The notes under the pieces: model-generated
The model's input: only the letters and a program-made list of their open reading frames with translations
Database searches by the model: none
What the model was told of the DNA's origin: nothing
In this document: in pieces, positions 7,314-14,204 of the stretch
Position numbering within the stretch: position 1 is the stretch's first letter
Layout of the letters: every line of letters begins with the position of its first letter
Made by a program: the position numbers and the translations under genes
Assembly (NCBI GenBank): GCA_002347965.1
Contig: DDYN01000023.1
Coordinates: forward strand, 1-14,251
From: UBA2233 sp002347965 [NCBI: Nitrospirae bacterium UBA2233]
GTDB lineage: Bacteria > UBA2233
DNA length: 14,251 bases
Direction: 5' to 3'

Positions 7314-7531
7314 TTACCACAGCGGCTCTATGGCCAGGATACCTTAAAAAAACCCACATAGAGCCAAAAACCGATCCTCTTTAGAAAAAAATAAACTTCT
7401 ACTCTATAATTTTTATAATTTTAGAAAAAAGCAGGGCTGTGATACCGATTTTCTACCTGACTGAACGATGCCCGCTTGGTTCCTTAAAGAATCCCCATCC
7501 CGCCGGACAACGCAAGTGAAGGAGGAGAGCC
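7314..7531. other. AT-rich intergenic stretch upstream of copA
   Basis: No gene is supported here; with the repeat to its left it completes a 353-nt gap. It holds a 9-bp inverted repeat (GGCTCTATG 7324-7332 and CATAGAGCC 7357-7365, 24-nt loop), two direct copies of TTTAGAAAAAA (7380-7390, 7420-7430) and two TATAAT boxes between them. The copA ribosome-binding site AAGGAGG is at 7519-7525. No recognisable CueR-type or CopR-type operator was found. Confidence 0.6.
7405..7419 (+). promoter_or_regulatory. Two candidate -10 boxes for the copAB operon
   Basis: Perfect TATAAT hexamers at 7405-7410 and 7414-7419, about 115-125 nt upstream of the copA ATG. No good -35 hexamer is found at 17 nt; TTTAGA at 7380-7385 is 19 nt from the first box. 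Lack of a -35 would fit an activator-dependent promoter, but AT-richness alone could give such boxes. Confidence 0.35.
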
Positions 7532-9268
7532 ATGATTCCCGATCTATGCTTATCCAGGCGCCGCTTTTTAGGGTCTGCGGGGGCCTTTGGCCTCCTTGGA
7601 GTCTTAAAGGGGCTCATCCCATCGCCCCTTTGGGCCGGTACGGCCACATGGGGGATCAAAGGCATCCCTTCGGAGCGCCTTTTCGAGCTTTTGATCGCCC
7701 AGATTCCCCTTAAGATCGACGGCAAGCAAGGTCAGGCGACGATGATCAACGGAACCCTTCCCGGACCCCTCCTTCGTTTTCAAGAAGGGGAGGAAGTGAC
7801 GCTCAGGGTTACGAATGGCCTTGAAGACGAACACCCCACCTCGATCCATTGGCACGGAATTCTCCTCCCCGCTGAGATGGATGGCGTCCCTAAAGTGAAC
7901 TTTCCCGGCATCCCTAAGGGCGAGACGTTCATCTACCGCTACAGGCTAAAACAGTCGGGCACCTACTGGTACCACAGCCACACCCGCTTCCAGCTGCAAA
8001 CCGGGGTGATTGGGCCCCTGATCATCGACCCAATCGAACCCGACCCGTACACCTACGATCGGGAGTACGTGGTCATGCTCTCGGATTGGATGTTCGAGGA
8101 CCCGAACCGGGTCTACTCCAAACTCAAGATGGAGAGCCATTACTACAACTATCAGCGCAGGACGGCGGTCGATTTCATGAGGGATGTCTCGAACAAGGGG
8201 CTTGGCGAAACCTTGAAAGAGCGCCTGGCCTGGGCCAGGATGCGGATGGACCCGACCGACATCGCTGACATCACGGGAGCGACCTACACCTACCTCATCA
8301 ACGGTCATTCTCCTAAGATGAACTGGACGGGGTTGTTCAACCCGGATGAGCGAATCCGGCTTCGCTTTATCAACGGCTCGGCCATGACGAACTTCGACGT
8401 ACGAATCCCGGGCCTAGACATGACCATCGTCCAGGCAGACGGGGTGGACGTCGAGCCCGTCGAAGTCCACGAGTTCCGGATCGCCGTGGCCGAGACCTAC
8501 GATGCGATCATCCAGCCCAAAGAGGCCAAACCCTACACCATCTTCGCCGAGTCCTTCGACAGGAGCGGGTATGCCCGGGCCACGCTCTCCCCTATTCCTG
8601 GAAGGGAGGGGCCCATTCCCGATAGGCGCCCAAGGCCCGTCATAAGCCTTGAAGAAATCGGTATGGGCGGAATGACAAAGGACGGCGGGCGGGGAATGAA
8701 GGGCATGTCCCACGCCAAGGACATGCCTCAAGGCAATAGCGTCAACATCGCTATGCGCGCCATGAACACCAAGGGTCGTCTCGATGAACCCGGGCTAGGT
8801 CTCGGGCAAGACGGCTGGCGGGTCCTGGTTTACGCCGATTTAAAGAGTCTCAAGCCCAACGAGGACCAAAGGCCTCCCGAGAGGGAACTTGTCATCAACC
8901 TGACCTCGAACATGGAGCGGTTCATGTTCTCGTTCAACGGCAAGAAGTTCTCCGAGCACGACAGACCCACCCCCCTATACATCGGGGAGCGCCTTAGGCT
9001 GGTTCTGGTCAACCAGACGATGATGGAGCACCCGATCCATCTGCATGGGCAATTCATGGAGCTCGAAAACGGCACCGAAAACCACAGGCCCTACAAGCAC
9101 ACCATCAACGTCAAGCCGGGCGAAAGGCTCTCGCTCCTTCTTTCTCCGCCACCCAGTGCGATCGGCAATTGGGCCTTTCATTGCCACCTTTTGTTTCACA
9201 TGGAAGCGGGAATGTTCCTTGTCATGCAAGTCATGGAAAAAGACGATGAGAAAGGAGGCCCGGCATGA
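7532..9268 (+). CDS. copA: CopA/PcoA-type multicopper oxidase (copper resistance)
   Basis: 578-residue periplasmic oxidase that protects against copper, probably by oxidising Cu(I). A Tat signal (SRRRFLG at 8-14 plus hydrophobic stretch, AGTA near 35-38) directs export of the folded protein. Copper-ligand motifs are complete: HWHG 106-109, HSH 148-150, HPIHLHG 500-506 and HCHLLFHMEAGM 550-561. The type-1 site is His500, Cys551, His556 and Met561. A Met-rich stretch at 378-398 (five Met plus His) fits Cu binding; it is short compared with PcoA. HSHT replaces the usual HSHSGFQ wording. ATG at 7532 has a strong AAGGAGG 6 nt upstream. It overlaps copB by ATGA, so the two are co-translated. No copRS or copCD is in the window. 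The plus-strand block is divergent from the redox cluster. Confidence 0.96.
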   Translation: MIPDLCLSRRRFLGSAGAFGLLGVLKGLIPSPLWAGTATWGIKGIPSERLFELLIAQIPLKIDGKQGQATMINGTLPGPLLRFQEGEEVTLRVTNGLEDEHPTSIHWHGILLPAEMDGVPKVNFPGIPKGETFIYRYRLKQSGTYWYHSHTRFQLQTGVIGPLIIDPIEPDPYTYDREYVVMLSDWMFEDPNRVYSKLKMESHYYNYQRRTAVDFMRDVSNKGLGETLKERLAWARMRMDPTDIADITGATYTYLINGHSPKMNWTGLFNPDERIRLRFINGSAMTNFDVRIPGLDMTIVQADGVDVEPVEVHEFRIAVAETYDAIIQPKEAKPYTIFAESFDRSGYARATLSPIPGREGPIPDRRPRPVISLEEIGMGGMTKDGGRGMKGMSHAKDMPQGNSVNIAMRAMNTKGRLDEPGLGLGQDGWRVLVYADLKSLKPNEDQRPPERELVINLTSNMERFMFSFNGKKFSEHDRPTPLYIGERLRLVLVNQTMMEHPIHLHGQFMELENGTENHRPYKHTINVKPGERLSLLLSPPPSAIGNWAFHCHLLFHMEAGMFLVMQVMEKDDEKGGPA

Positions 9269-9981
9269 GCAAGGTTCTTTGGAAAGGAGGATTCATGGCC
9301 CTCGCCCTGATCGTGAGCGCTGGGCGAGCTAGCTGCCAGGTTGCAGACGCCGAGGTCTTCTTCCACGCCATCGCCGATCGGCTGGAGTACCAAGTGCACG
9401 ACTCGGGCGAGCGATTCTTGTGGGATGTAGAAGGTTGGGTCGGAGGGGACATCAATAAATTCTGGGTCAAAGCCGAGGGTGAGAAGACCAACAACGACAA
9501 GATCGAGCAAGCCGAGCTCCAAGGGTTATTCAGCCGGGCCATCACCCCTTTCTTCGACCTCCAGGCCGGAGTCCGCCACGACTTCCGACCCCTCGACATG
9601 CGCACCTTCGGCGTGTTCGGCATCGAGGGCCTGGCCCCCTATGGGTTCGAAATGGATGCCGCCTCGTTCATCGGCGAGGATGGGGACGTCTCGGGAAGAG
9701 TGGAGGCCGAGTACGACCTCCTGATCACCCAACGCCTGATCCTTCAGCCAAGGTTCGAGGCCAACCTGGCCGTTCAAGACGTTAAGGAATACGGCGTGGG
9801 CAACGGCCTGAACGATGTCGAGCTTGGGTTACGCCTGCGCTACGAGATTCGCCGGGAGTTCGCCCCCTACATCGGCGTTTCCTGGGAAAGGAAAGTCGGC
9901 GAGGCGGCCGGGTTCGCCAGGGAAGAGCACGAGCAGGTCGAGTCTACCTCTTTCGTAGCCGGCATTCGGGTATGGTTTTGA
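9265..9981 (+). CDS. copB: CopB/PcoB-type outer-membrane copper resistance protein
   Basis: 238-residue beta-barrel protein of the CopB family, partner of CopA. An N-terminal signal peptide (KVLWKGGF, then ALALIVSAG; likely cleavage near residues 22-29) is followed by family-wide segments: WDVEGWVGGDINKFWVKAEGE, LFSRAITPFFDLQAGVRHDF, EAEYDLLITQRLILQPRFE, LGLRLRYEIRREFAPYIGV. It ends in the aromatic WF typical of outer-membrane barrels. PcoB (~296 residues) has an additional Met/His-rich N-terminal region that is absent here, so this is a minimal form with just the barrel. Its ATG overlaps the copA TGA. The AAAGGAGG upstream, inside copA, serves as ribosome-binding site. Copper storage or efflux at the outer membrane is the assumed role. 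Confidence 0.94.
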   Translation: MSKVLWKGGFMALALIVSAGRASCQVADAEVFFHAIADRLEYQVHDSGERFLWDVEGWVGGDINKFWVKAEGEKTNNDKIEQAELQGLFSRAITPFFDLQAGVRHDFRPLDMRTFGVFGIEGLAPYGFEMDAASFIGEDGDVSGRVEAEYDLLITQRLILQPRFEANLAVQDVKEYGVGNGLNDVELGLRLRYEIRREFAPYIGVSWERKVGEAAGFAREEHEQVESTSFVAGIRVWF

Positions 9982-10006
9982 AGCTCCTAAAGCTTTGAAG
10001 GTTTAC

Positions 10007-10061
10007 GCTACAATGCTTTATGAATGCAACCCAGCATGCGCATCAAATCGCAAAAAGGATA
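10007..10061 (+). repeat. Leader/promoter-like direct repeat, copy 1
   Basis: A GCTACAAT box (10007-10014) is followed 14 nt later by a 23-bp sequence at 10029-10051 (core GCATGCGCATCAAATCGC) and AAAAAGGATA. The 23 bp recur exactly at 10244-10266, and the surroundings match too (GCTATAAT box, about the same spacing, AAAATGGATA). This copy is now followed by the palindromic repeat instead of a gene. The core contains the 8-bp palindrome ATGCGCAT. The 306-nt gap between copB and the PAS-STAS gene is filled by this copy, the palindromic element and copy 2. Confidence 0.8.
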
Positions 10062-10072
10062 GGTCTTGCAAA

Positions 10073-10220
10073 GGCGGGACGTGCTTGTCCCGCCTATCGG
10101 TATAGGGCGTACCCCATTGATAGCCCAAGCCTTTCAGCCGTACCCCACCATTGATAGCCGGGCCTTTCCAGGCCCGGCGGATAGGCCCTTGCAAACGCGG
10201 GACAAGAATGTCCCGCCTAT
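10073..10220. repeat. Composite palindromic repeat (REP/BIME-like), copy 2
   Basis: Hairpin A' at 10073-10094 (GGCGGGAC stem) comes first, then a degraded B unit around 10115-10140. An intact B hairpin follows at 10157-10178, identical to that at 7250-7271, and then an A hairpin at 10197-10216 with loop AGAA. The right 72 bp (10149-10220) differ from copy 1 at three bases. Compared with copy 1 there is an extra, decayed B unit (ATTGATAGCC followed by AAGCCTTTC), so copy number within the element varies. Confidence 0.85.
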
Positions 10221-10221
10221 C

Positions 10222-10287
10222 TGCTATAATTTCGTTAGTCTTGACCCAGCATGCGCATCAAATCGCCAAAATGGATAAGGAGCGGCC
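10222..10287 (+). promoter_or_regulatory. Extended -10 promoter and leader of the PAS-STAS gene (leader copy 2)
   Basis: TGCTATAAT at 10222-10230 is an extended -10 box (TGn plus perfect TATAAT). No -35 match is seen; that position falls within the last hairpin of the palindromic repeat. The 23-bp leader repeat is at 10244-10266 and the ribosome-binding site AAGGAG at 10277-10282, 5 nt before the ATG at 10288. Confidence 0.5.
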
Positions 10288-12192
10288 ATGCCAAAAGCCA
10301 ACAAGCCAGACATCGAAGCCCTAAAAGCCAAGGCGCTAGATAACGCACCTTCCGCCCTAACGCTCATCGACTTGCAGGGCAAGCGCCTCTGGGCCAACAA
10401 GGCCTTCGTTAAGTTCACAGGAAAGCCCGTAGAAGAGCTCTTGGGTGTACCCGTTGAACTCGCTTACCCCATTGAAGAACAGGGCCGAATTAGGCAAGCG
10501 ATCCTTGAAGAAACCGTCCAAAAAGGGGGAATATCCGATTTTGAGACCTGGTTTGAAAGGGACGGCAAAAGGGTATGGGTCAAAATCGGCACTTCCTTGA
10601 TCCGGGATGAATCGGGTAACCCAAGTGCCATCATCTACTCCGCGGACGACATCAGTCACATCAAGCAAGCCCACGAAGAAAAAGAAGGGACTATGAGGTC
10701 GCTCTACGAATCCATAGTCGAGCTCAGCCCGGATGCCATTGTCATGGCCACGCAAGATGGGCGTATCCGAACGGCCAACAGGGCCACGCTGGAAATGCTC
10801 GGCCCTGCCGATCGGGTGTCCGACTGGATAGACCTTGAAGACCAAGGAAAGCACAAAGGCTGGATCGAAGACATCGTTAAAAAAGGCCGCGGGAGTTGTC
10901 CCGGTCACGAGGTGGCCTTAAGGGCAAGGAACGGAAGAATGCATAACGCAATCCTCCATCATGGGCTTAGCCGTTTCCTTGAGGACAACTCCCCTTGCGT
11001 GATCTTTTACATCAAAGACATAACCGAGATCAAAGCCATCAAGGAGAAGGCGGAGCTTCTTTTGAATCTCTCGCCTTTGGGAATATGCGAATGGAGGCCG
11101 GGAGGGGAGCTGCTTGAGGTCAACGACCAGTACGCGGGCCTTGTGGGCTACACCAAGGAAGAAGTCTTCAAGATGGGCTGGAAGAACCTGACGGCCCCGG
11201 AGTACCAAGAAGACCCAGACAGGGTCCACGAGGAGAACGCCCTCAAGGGAACCGACAAGACCTACCGCAAGGAGTACATCCACAAAGACGGACATAGGGT
11301 GCCAATTTACCTTGTAACCGAGCCCATCTTCAAGCAGGACGGCACGCCCGATTATTACATCAGTTTTATCCAGGACCTGACCCCGATAGTGGAGCGCGAG
11401 CGGTTGATCGACACTATTCTCGAGACCATTCCCGCGGGGCTTGTCATTGGGGATAGCTCAGGAAGGCTTTACCTCGTGAACAGGGGTTATGCGCAGCTTG
11501 CGGGCAAAAAGAAAGAAGAATTGCTCGAGCAAGGCTGGGTGAATCTTACAGCCCAGGAGGATGCCAAGAGAACGAAGGAGGTTTTGGAGAGAATCGAAGA
11601 CGGAACCTTGGACGAAGAAGTCATCGAAAAGACCTATGTCCGTGAAGACGGAACCAAAAGAATCACGCAGAACACCTACAGGCCGATCGAGCATAAAGGA
11701 AGATATATCGCCGTGTGCTGCACTATGGATATCACTCTTCTTAAAGAGGCCCATGAAAAGCTCGAAGAGTATATAAAAGAACAGAAAAGGACGATCGAAG
11801 TTGTCGAGGAACAAAAACGGATAATCCTCGAGCTTTCCACCCCGATCCTTCCGGTATGGAGAGGGATCCTGCTTGCCCCTCTCATTGGGAATTTCGACAG
11901 CATGCGCATGCAACGCTTGTTCGAGAACCTGCTCCAAGCCACGGCCGAGCAAAAGCCAAGGGCCGTGCTTTTGGATTTGTCCGGGGTTGCCTTCGTGGAC
12001 ACCCAGGTGATTTCCGAAATCGTTCGCCTCATCGATGCCCTAAGACTCCTGGGCACGATAACGTTACTCGTCGGCATCCAACCGCGGGTAGCCCAAGGTC
12101 TCGTAAGGTTAGGAGTCGACTTAAAGGGAACGCCTTCCCATGCCACGCTGGCCCAAGGGCTTAAGGCCGTTCTTGGTACCGCTCTACACTGA
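10288..12192 (+). CDS. Four-PAS sensor with C-terminal RsbR-type STAS domain (stressosome-like)
   Basis: 634-residue soluble protein. Four PAS-like modules sit at about 13-127, 136-250, 253-367 and 371-486; each starts with a stretch like SPDAIVMATQDGRI or IPAGLVIGDSSGRLYLVN and ends with a D-I/L-T element. A charged coiled coil (486-514) leads into a STAS domain (515-634) very similar to RsbR: ELSTPILPVWRGILLAPLIG at its start, DLSGVAFVDTQV, GIQPRVAQGLVRLGVDL, ATLAQGLK. Thr572 in VDT aligns with the Thr phosphorylated by RsbT in RsbRA. There is no kinase, GGDEF or methyl-accepting domain. RsbR proteins build the stressosome with RsbS and RsbT; neither gene is in the window. RsbRA is about 270 residues with one non-haem globin domain, so the 4xPAS sensor is unusually large. 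The ligand or cofactor of the PAS domains is unknown. Confidence 0.92.
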   Translation: MPKANKPDIEALKAKALDNAPSALTLIDLQGKRLWANKAFVKFTGKPVEELLGVPVELAYPIEEQGRIRQAILEETVQKGGISDFETWFERDGKRVWVKIGTSLIRDESGNPSAIIYSADDISHIKQAHEEKEGTMRSLYESIVELSPDAIVMATQDGRIRTANRATLEMLGPADRVSDWIDLEDQGKHKGWIEDIVKKGRGSCPGHEVALRARNGRMHNAILHHGLSRFLEDNSPCVIFYIKDITEIKAIKEKAELLLNLSPLGICEWRPGGELLEVNDQYAGLVGYTKEEVFKMGWKNLTAPEYQEDPDRVHEENALKGTDKTYRKEYIHKDGHRVPIYLVTEPIFKQDGTPDYYISFIQDLTPIVERERLIDTILETIPAGLVIGDSSGRLYLVNRGYAQLAGKKKEELLEQGWVNLTAQEDAKRTKEVLERIEDGTLDEEVIEKTYVREDGTKRITQNTYRPIEHKGRYIAVCCTMDITLLKEAHEKLEEYIKEQKRTIEVVEEQKRIILELSTPILPVWRGILLAPLIGNFDSMRMQRLFENLLQATAEQKPRAVLLDLSGVAFVDTQVISEIVRLIDALRLLGTITLLVGIQPRVAQGLVRLGVDLKGTPSHATLAQGLKAVLGTALH

Positions 12193-12309
12193 TGCCCGAT
12201 ACCAACGCTACGGGTTAGCCCATGTTCTGGGTTTTTGCATCAATCCTTTAAGGAAAGCTCAGGTTCTGTAAGGAAAGCGCTAAAAACGGCATACAAAGAG
12301 GGTTTGAGG

Positions 12310-14145
12310 ATGAGCGAAAGGTTGCTTACGTCATCCAAGGAAGACTTCGATAGGCTCTATTCTGAGGTTCAAGGAAACCCGGAGGCCTTCTGGGCTAACA
12401 GGGCCAGGGCTTTTTCTTGGCTTAAACCGTTTTCGCAAGTCCTTTCAGGAAAGCCCCCTTACGAGCGTTGGTTTGAGGACGGCATCACGAACATCACGCT
12501 CAATGCGCTCGATCGGCACGTTCAATTCGGCTTGGGGGATAAAAGGGCTTACATCTTCTTGGACGAGGCGGGAAACGAGAAGGTCTACACCTACAAAGCC
12601 CTGCTTGAGGCTGTCCAGCGATTCGGTGCCGCCCTCAAGAATCTAGGGATCCAAAAGGGCGATAGGGTTTGCATCTACATGCCCATGGTCCCAGAAGCGT
12701 TCATCGCGATGCTCGCTTGTGCCCGAATTGGCGCCGTTCACAGCGTTGTATACGCAGGGCTTGGCAAAGAGGCCCTGTTCAACAGAATCGCCGACTCGAA
12801 GGCCAAGGGCCTCATCACGGCCGATGTCGGATACCGAAGGGGCAAGGAGGTCCCCTTAAAGGAGATTGCCGACCAAGCCCTTGATCGCTTAAAGGGTATC
12901 GTGAGCATCGTCCTTAGAAGAAAAGGGCAGCTTACACCGCTCAACCCAAGCGAGCATGACTTTGGCGAGCTCCTCTTAAAAAACCCAGCCCCTTGCCCGC
13001 CCGAGCCGATGGAGTCCGAAGACTCCTTGTTCATCCTGTACACCTCGGGAACGACAGGCCCGCCCAAGGGCGTGGTGTATGCCAACGCGGGATACATGGT
13101 CGGCGTGCCCACGATGTTCGAGCTCGCTACGCATGTTCAAAGGGGGGAGGTGTTCTTTTGCACCTCGGACATCGGCTGGATCGTGGGCCACAGCCTCCAG
13201 GTCTATGGGCCGTTGCTCCTTGGCATTACGAGCGTCATCCGCGAAGGGACGCCCGACTGGCCAGACCCCGGCGTTTTATGGCGCGTGATCGAACGCTATC
13301 GGGTCAACGTTCTTTATACCGCCCCCACGGCCGTCCGGATGTTCATGAAGTACGGACCCGAGTGGCCAGAGCGCTACAATACAGAATCGCTAAGGCTCAC
13401 CGTCTCGGCGGGCGAAGTCATGAACCCTCAAGCCTGGGAATGGTTCACGGAGCACGTGGGCAAGGGCCGGATACCGCTTTTGGACAACTGGTGGCAGACG
13501 GAGACCGCGGCTCCAACAATTGGCATCCCGCCTGGCTATCCCGCCAAGCCCGGCAAGGCAGGCAAGCCCTTTCCAGGTGTTCAGGCCGATGTTGTGGACG
13601 ACTCAGGAAGGAGTCTCGGTCCCAACGAGCCGGGCAACCTCGTGCTCAAGGACAGCGGACCCCACAGGTTCCGGGGGATCTACGGCAACCCCGAGCGCTT
13701 CGAACGCTACTTCAAGGTAATCCCAGGGTTTTACGTCTGCTCGGATGCCGCCATGAAGGATGAGGAGGGCTACATCCAAATTCTTGGCCGTAGCGATGAC
13801 ATCCTCAACGTGGCGGGCCACAGGATCGGGACGGCCGAGGTCGAGAACGCGCTCATGGGGCATGGGCTCGTCGCCGAGGCGGCCGTGGTGGGCATTCCGG
13901 ACGAGCTCAAGGGCGAGGCGATCGAGGCGTTCGTCGTGCTGAAACAGGGCGCTTTGCCAAGCGAGGACCTCGCCCTCAGGCTTATCAGCCACGTCCGCGA
14001 AACGCTAGGGCCAATCGCAAGCCCTTCCGAGGTGCGCTTCATGGAGCGCTTTCCTAAAACGAGATCCGGCAAAGTAATGCGAAGGATCTTGAAGGCTCAG
14101 CTTATAGGAGGAGACTTGGGCGATACCTCGACGCTCGAGGATTGA
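12310..14145 (+). CDS. AMP-forming short-chain acyl-CoA synthetase (acetyl/propionyl-CoA synthetase-like)
   Basis: 611-residue ANL-superfamily ligase making acyl-CoA from a short carboxylate, ATP and CoA. Motifs: FILYTSGTTGPPKG (241-254), GWIVGHS (289-295), DNWWQTET (392-399), GRSDDILNVAGHRIG (493-507), and KTRSGK with Lys588, the residue acetylated in Acs-type enzymes. Trp395 matches the pocket Trp that restricts Acs to small acids. Val292 occupies the place of Acs Thr311, as I recall for propionyl-CoA synthetases (PrpE), so acetate, propionate or a similar C2-C3 acid is expected. The ATG at 12310 is preferred: AGAGGG lies 7 nt upstream and the FWANRARAF Acs-like start falls right after it. 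A TTG at 12235 would extend the frame by 25 residues but has no ribosome-binding site. It is downstream of the PAS-STAS gene (117 nt), same strand. Confidence 0.92.
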   Translation: MSERLLTSSKEDFDRLYSEVQGNPEAFWANRARAFSWLKPFSQVLSGKPPYERWFEDGITNITLNALDRHVQFGLGDKRAYIFLDEAGNEKVYTYKALLEAVQRFGAALKNLGIQKGDRVCIYMPMVPEAFIAMLACARIGAVHSVVYAGLGKEALFNRIADSKAKGLITADVGYRRGKEVPLKEIADQALDRLKGIVSIVLRRKGQLTPLNPSEHDFGELLLKNPAPCPPEPMESEDSLFILYTSGTTGPPKGVVYANAGYMVGVPTMFELATHVQRGEVFFCTSDIGWIVGHSLQVYGPLLLGITSVIREGTPDWPDPGVLWRVIERYRVNVLYTAPTAVRMFMKYGPEWPERYNTESLRLTVSAGEVMNPQAWEWFTEHVGKGRIPLLDNWWQTETAAPTIGIPPGYPAKPGKAGKPFPGVQADVVDDSGRSLGPNEPGNLVLKDSGPHRFRGIYGNPERFERYFKVIPGFYVCSDAAMKDEEGYIQILGRSDDILNVAGHRIGTAEVENALMGHGLVAEAAVVGIPDELKGEAIEAFVVLKQGALPSEDLALRLISHVRETLGPIASPSEVRFMERFPKTRSGKVMRRILKAQLIGGDLGDTSTLED

Positions 14146-14162
14146 GCCTAGAACCTATCCAG

Positions 14163-14189
14163 AAGCCCAAGGCTTAAGGCCTTGGGCTT
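14163..14189 (+). terminator. Strong hairpin after the acyl-CoA synthetase gene
   Basis: Perfect 11-bp stem AAGCCCAAGGC / GCCTTGGGCTT with a 5-nt loop (TTAAG), 17 nt past the stop codon. Only three T follow (two within the stem), so it is a weak intrinsic terminator on the plus strand, but its position fits transcript-end formation. On the minus strand the AAGCCC arm likewise has no T tract after it. Confidence 0.6.
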
Positions 14190-14204
14190 TGCGCGTCTTA
14201 GCAT

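Noticed and set aside
7060-7359. Minus-strand open frame across the GST start and repeat copy 1
   Set aside because: It overlaps the GST N-terminus out of frame and the rest is translated repeat sequence.
7202-10220. Hairpin repeats as a CRISPR array
   Set aside because: Repeats are not regularly spaced, there are no unique spacers of constant length and no cas genes; they are dispersed palindromes.
10066-10278. 70-codon open frame in the copB to PAS-STAS gap
   Set aside because: It runs through the palindromic repeat and the leader copy; no ribosome-binding site and no family resemblance.
12210-12237. Possible intrinsic terminator after the PAS-STAS gene
   Set aside because: The stem is only 4-5 bp (CCCA/TGGG) before a run of five T; too weak to call.
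12235-12309. Upstream TTG start of the acyl-CoA synthetase
   Set aside because: No ribosome-binding site before it, and the added 25 residues do not look like the family; ATG 12310 has a well-placed AGAGGG.
12993-13763. 256-codon plus-strand frame inside the acyl-CoA synthetase gene
   Set aside because: It is an out-of-frame shadow of a fully motif-supported gene; Arg/Gly-rich low-information translation.
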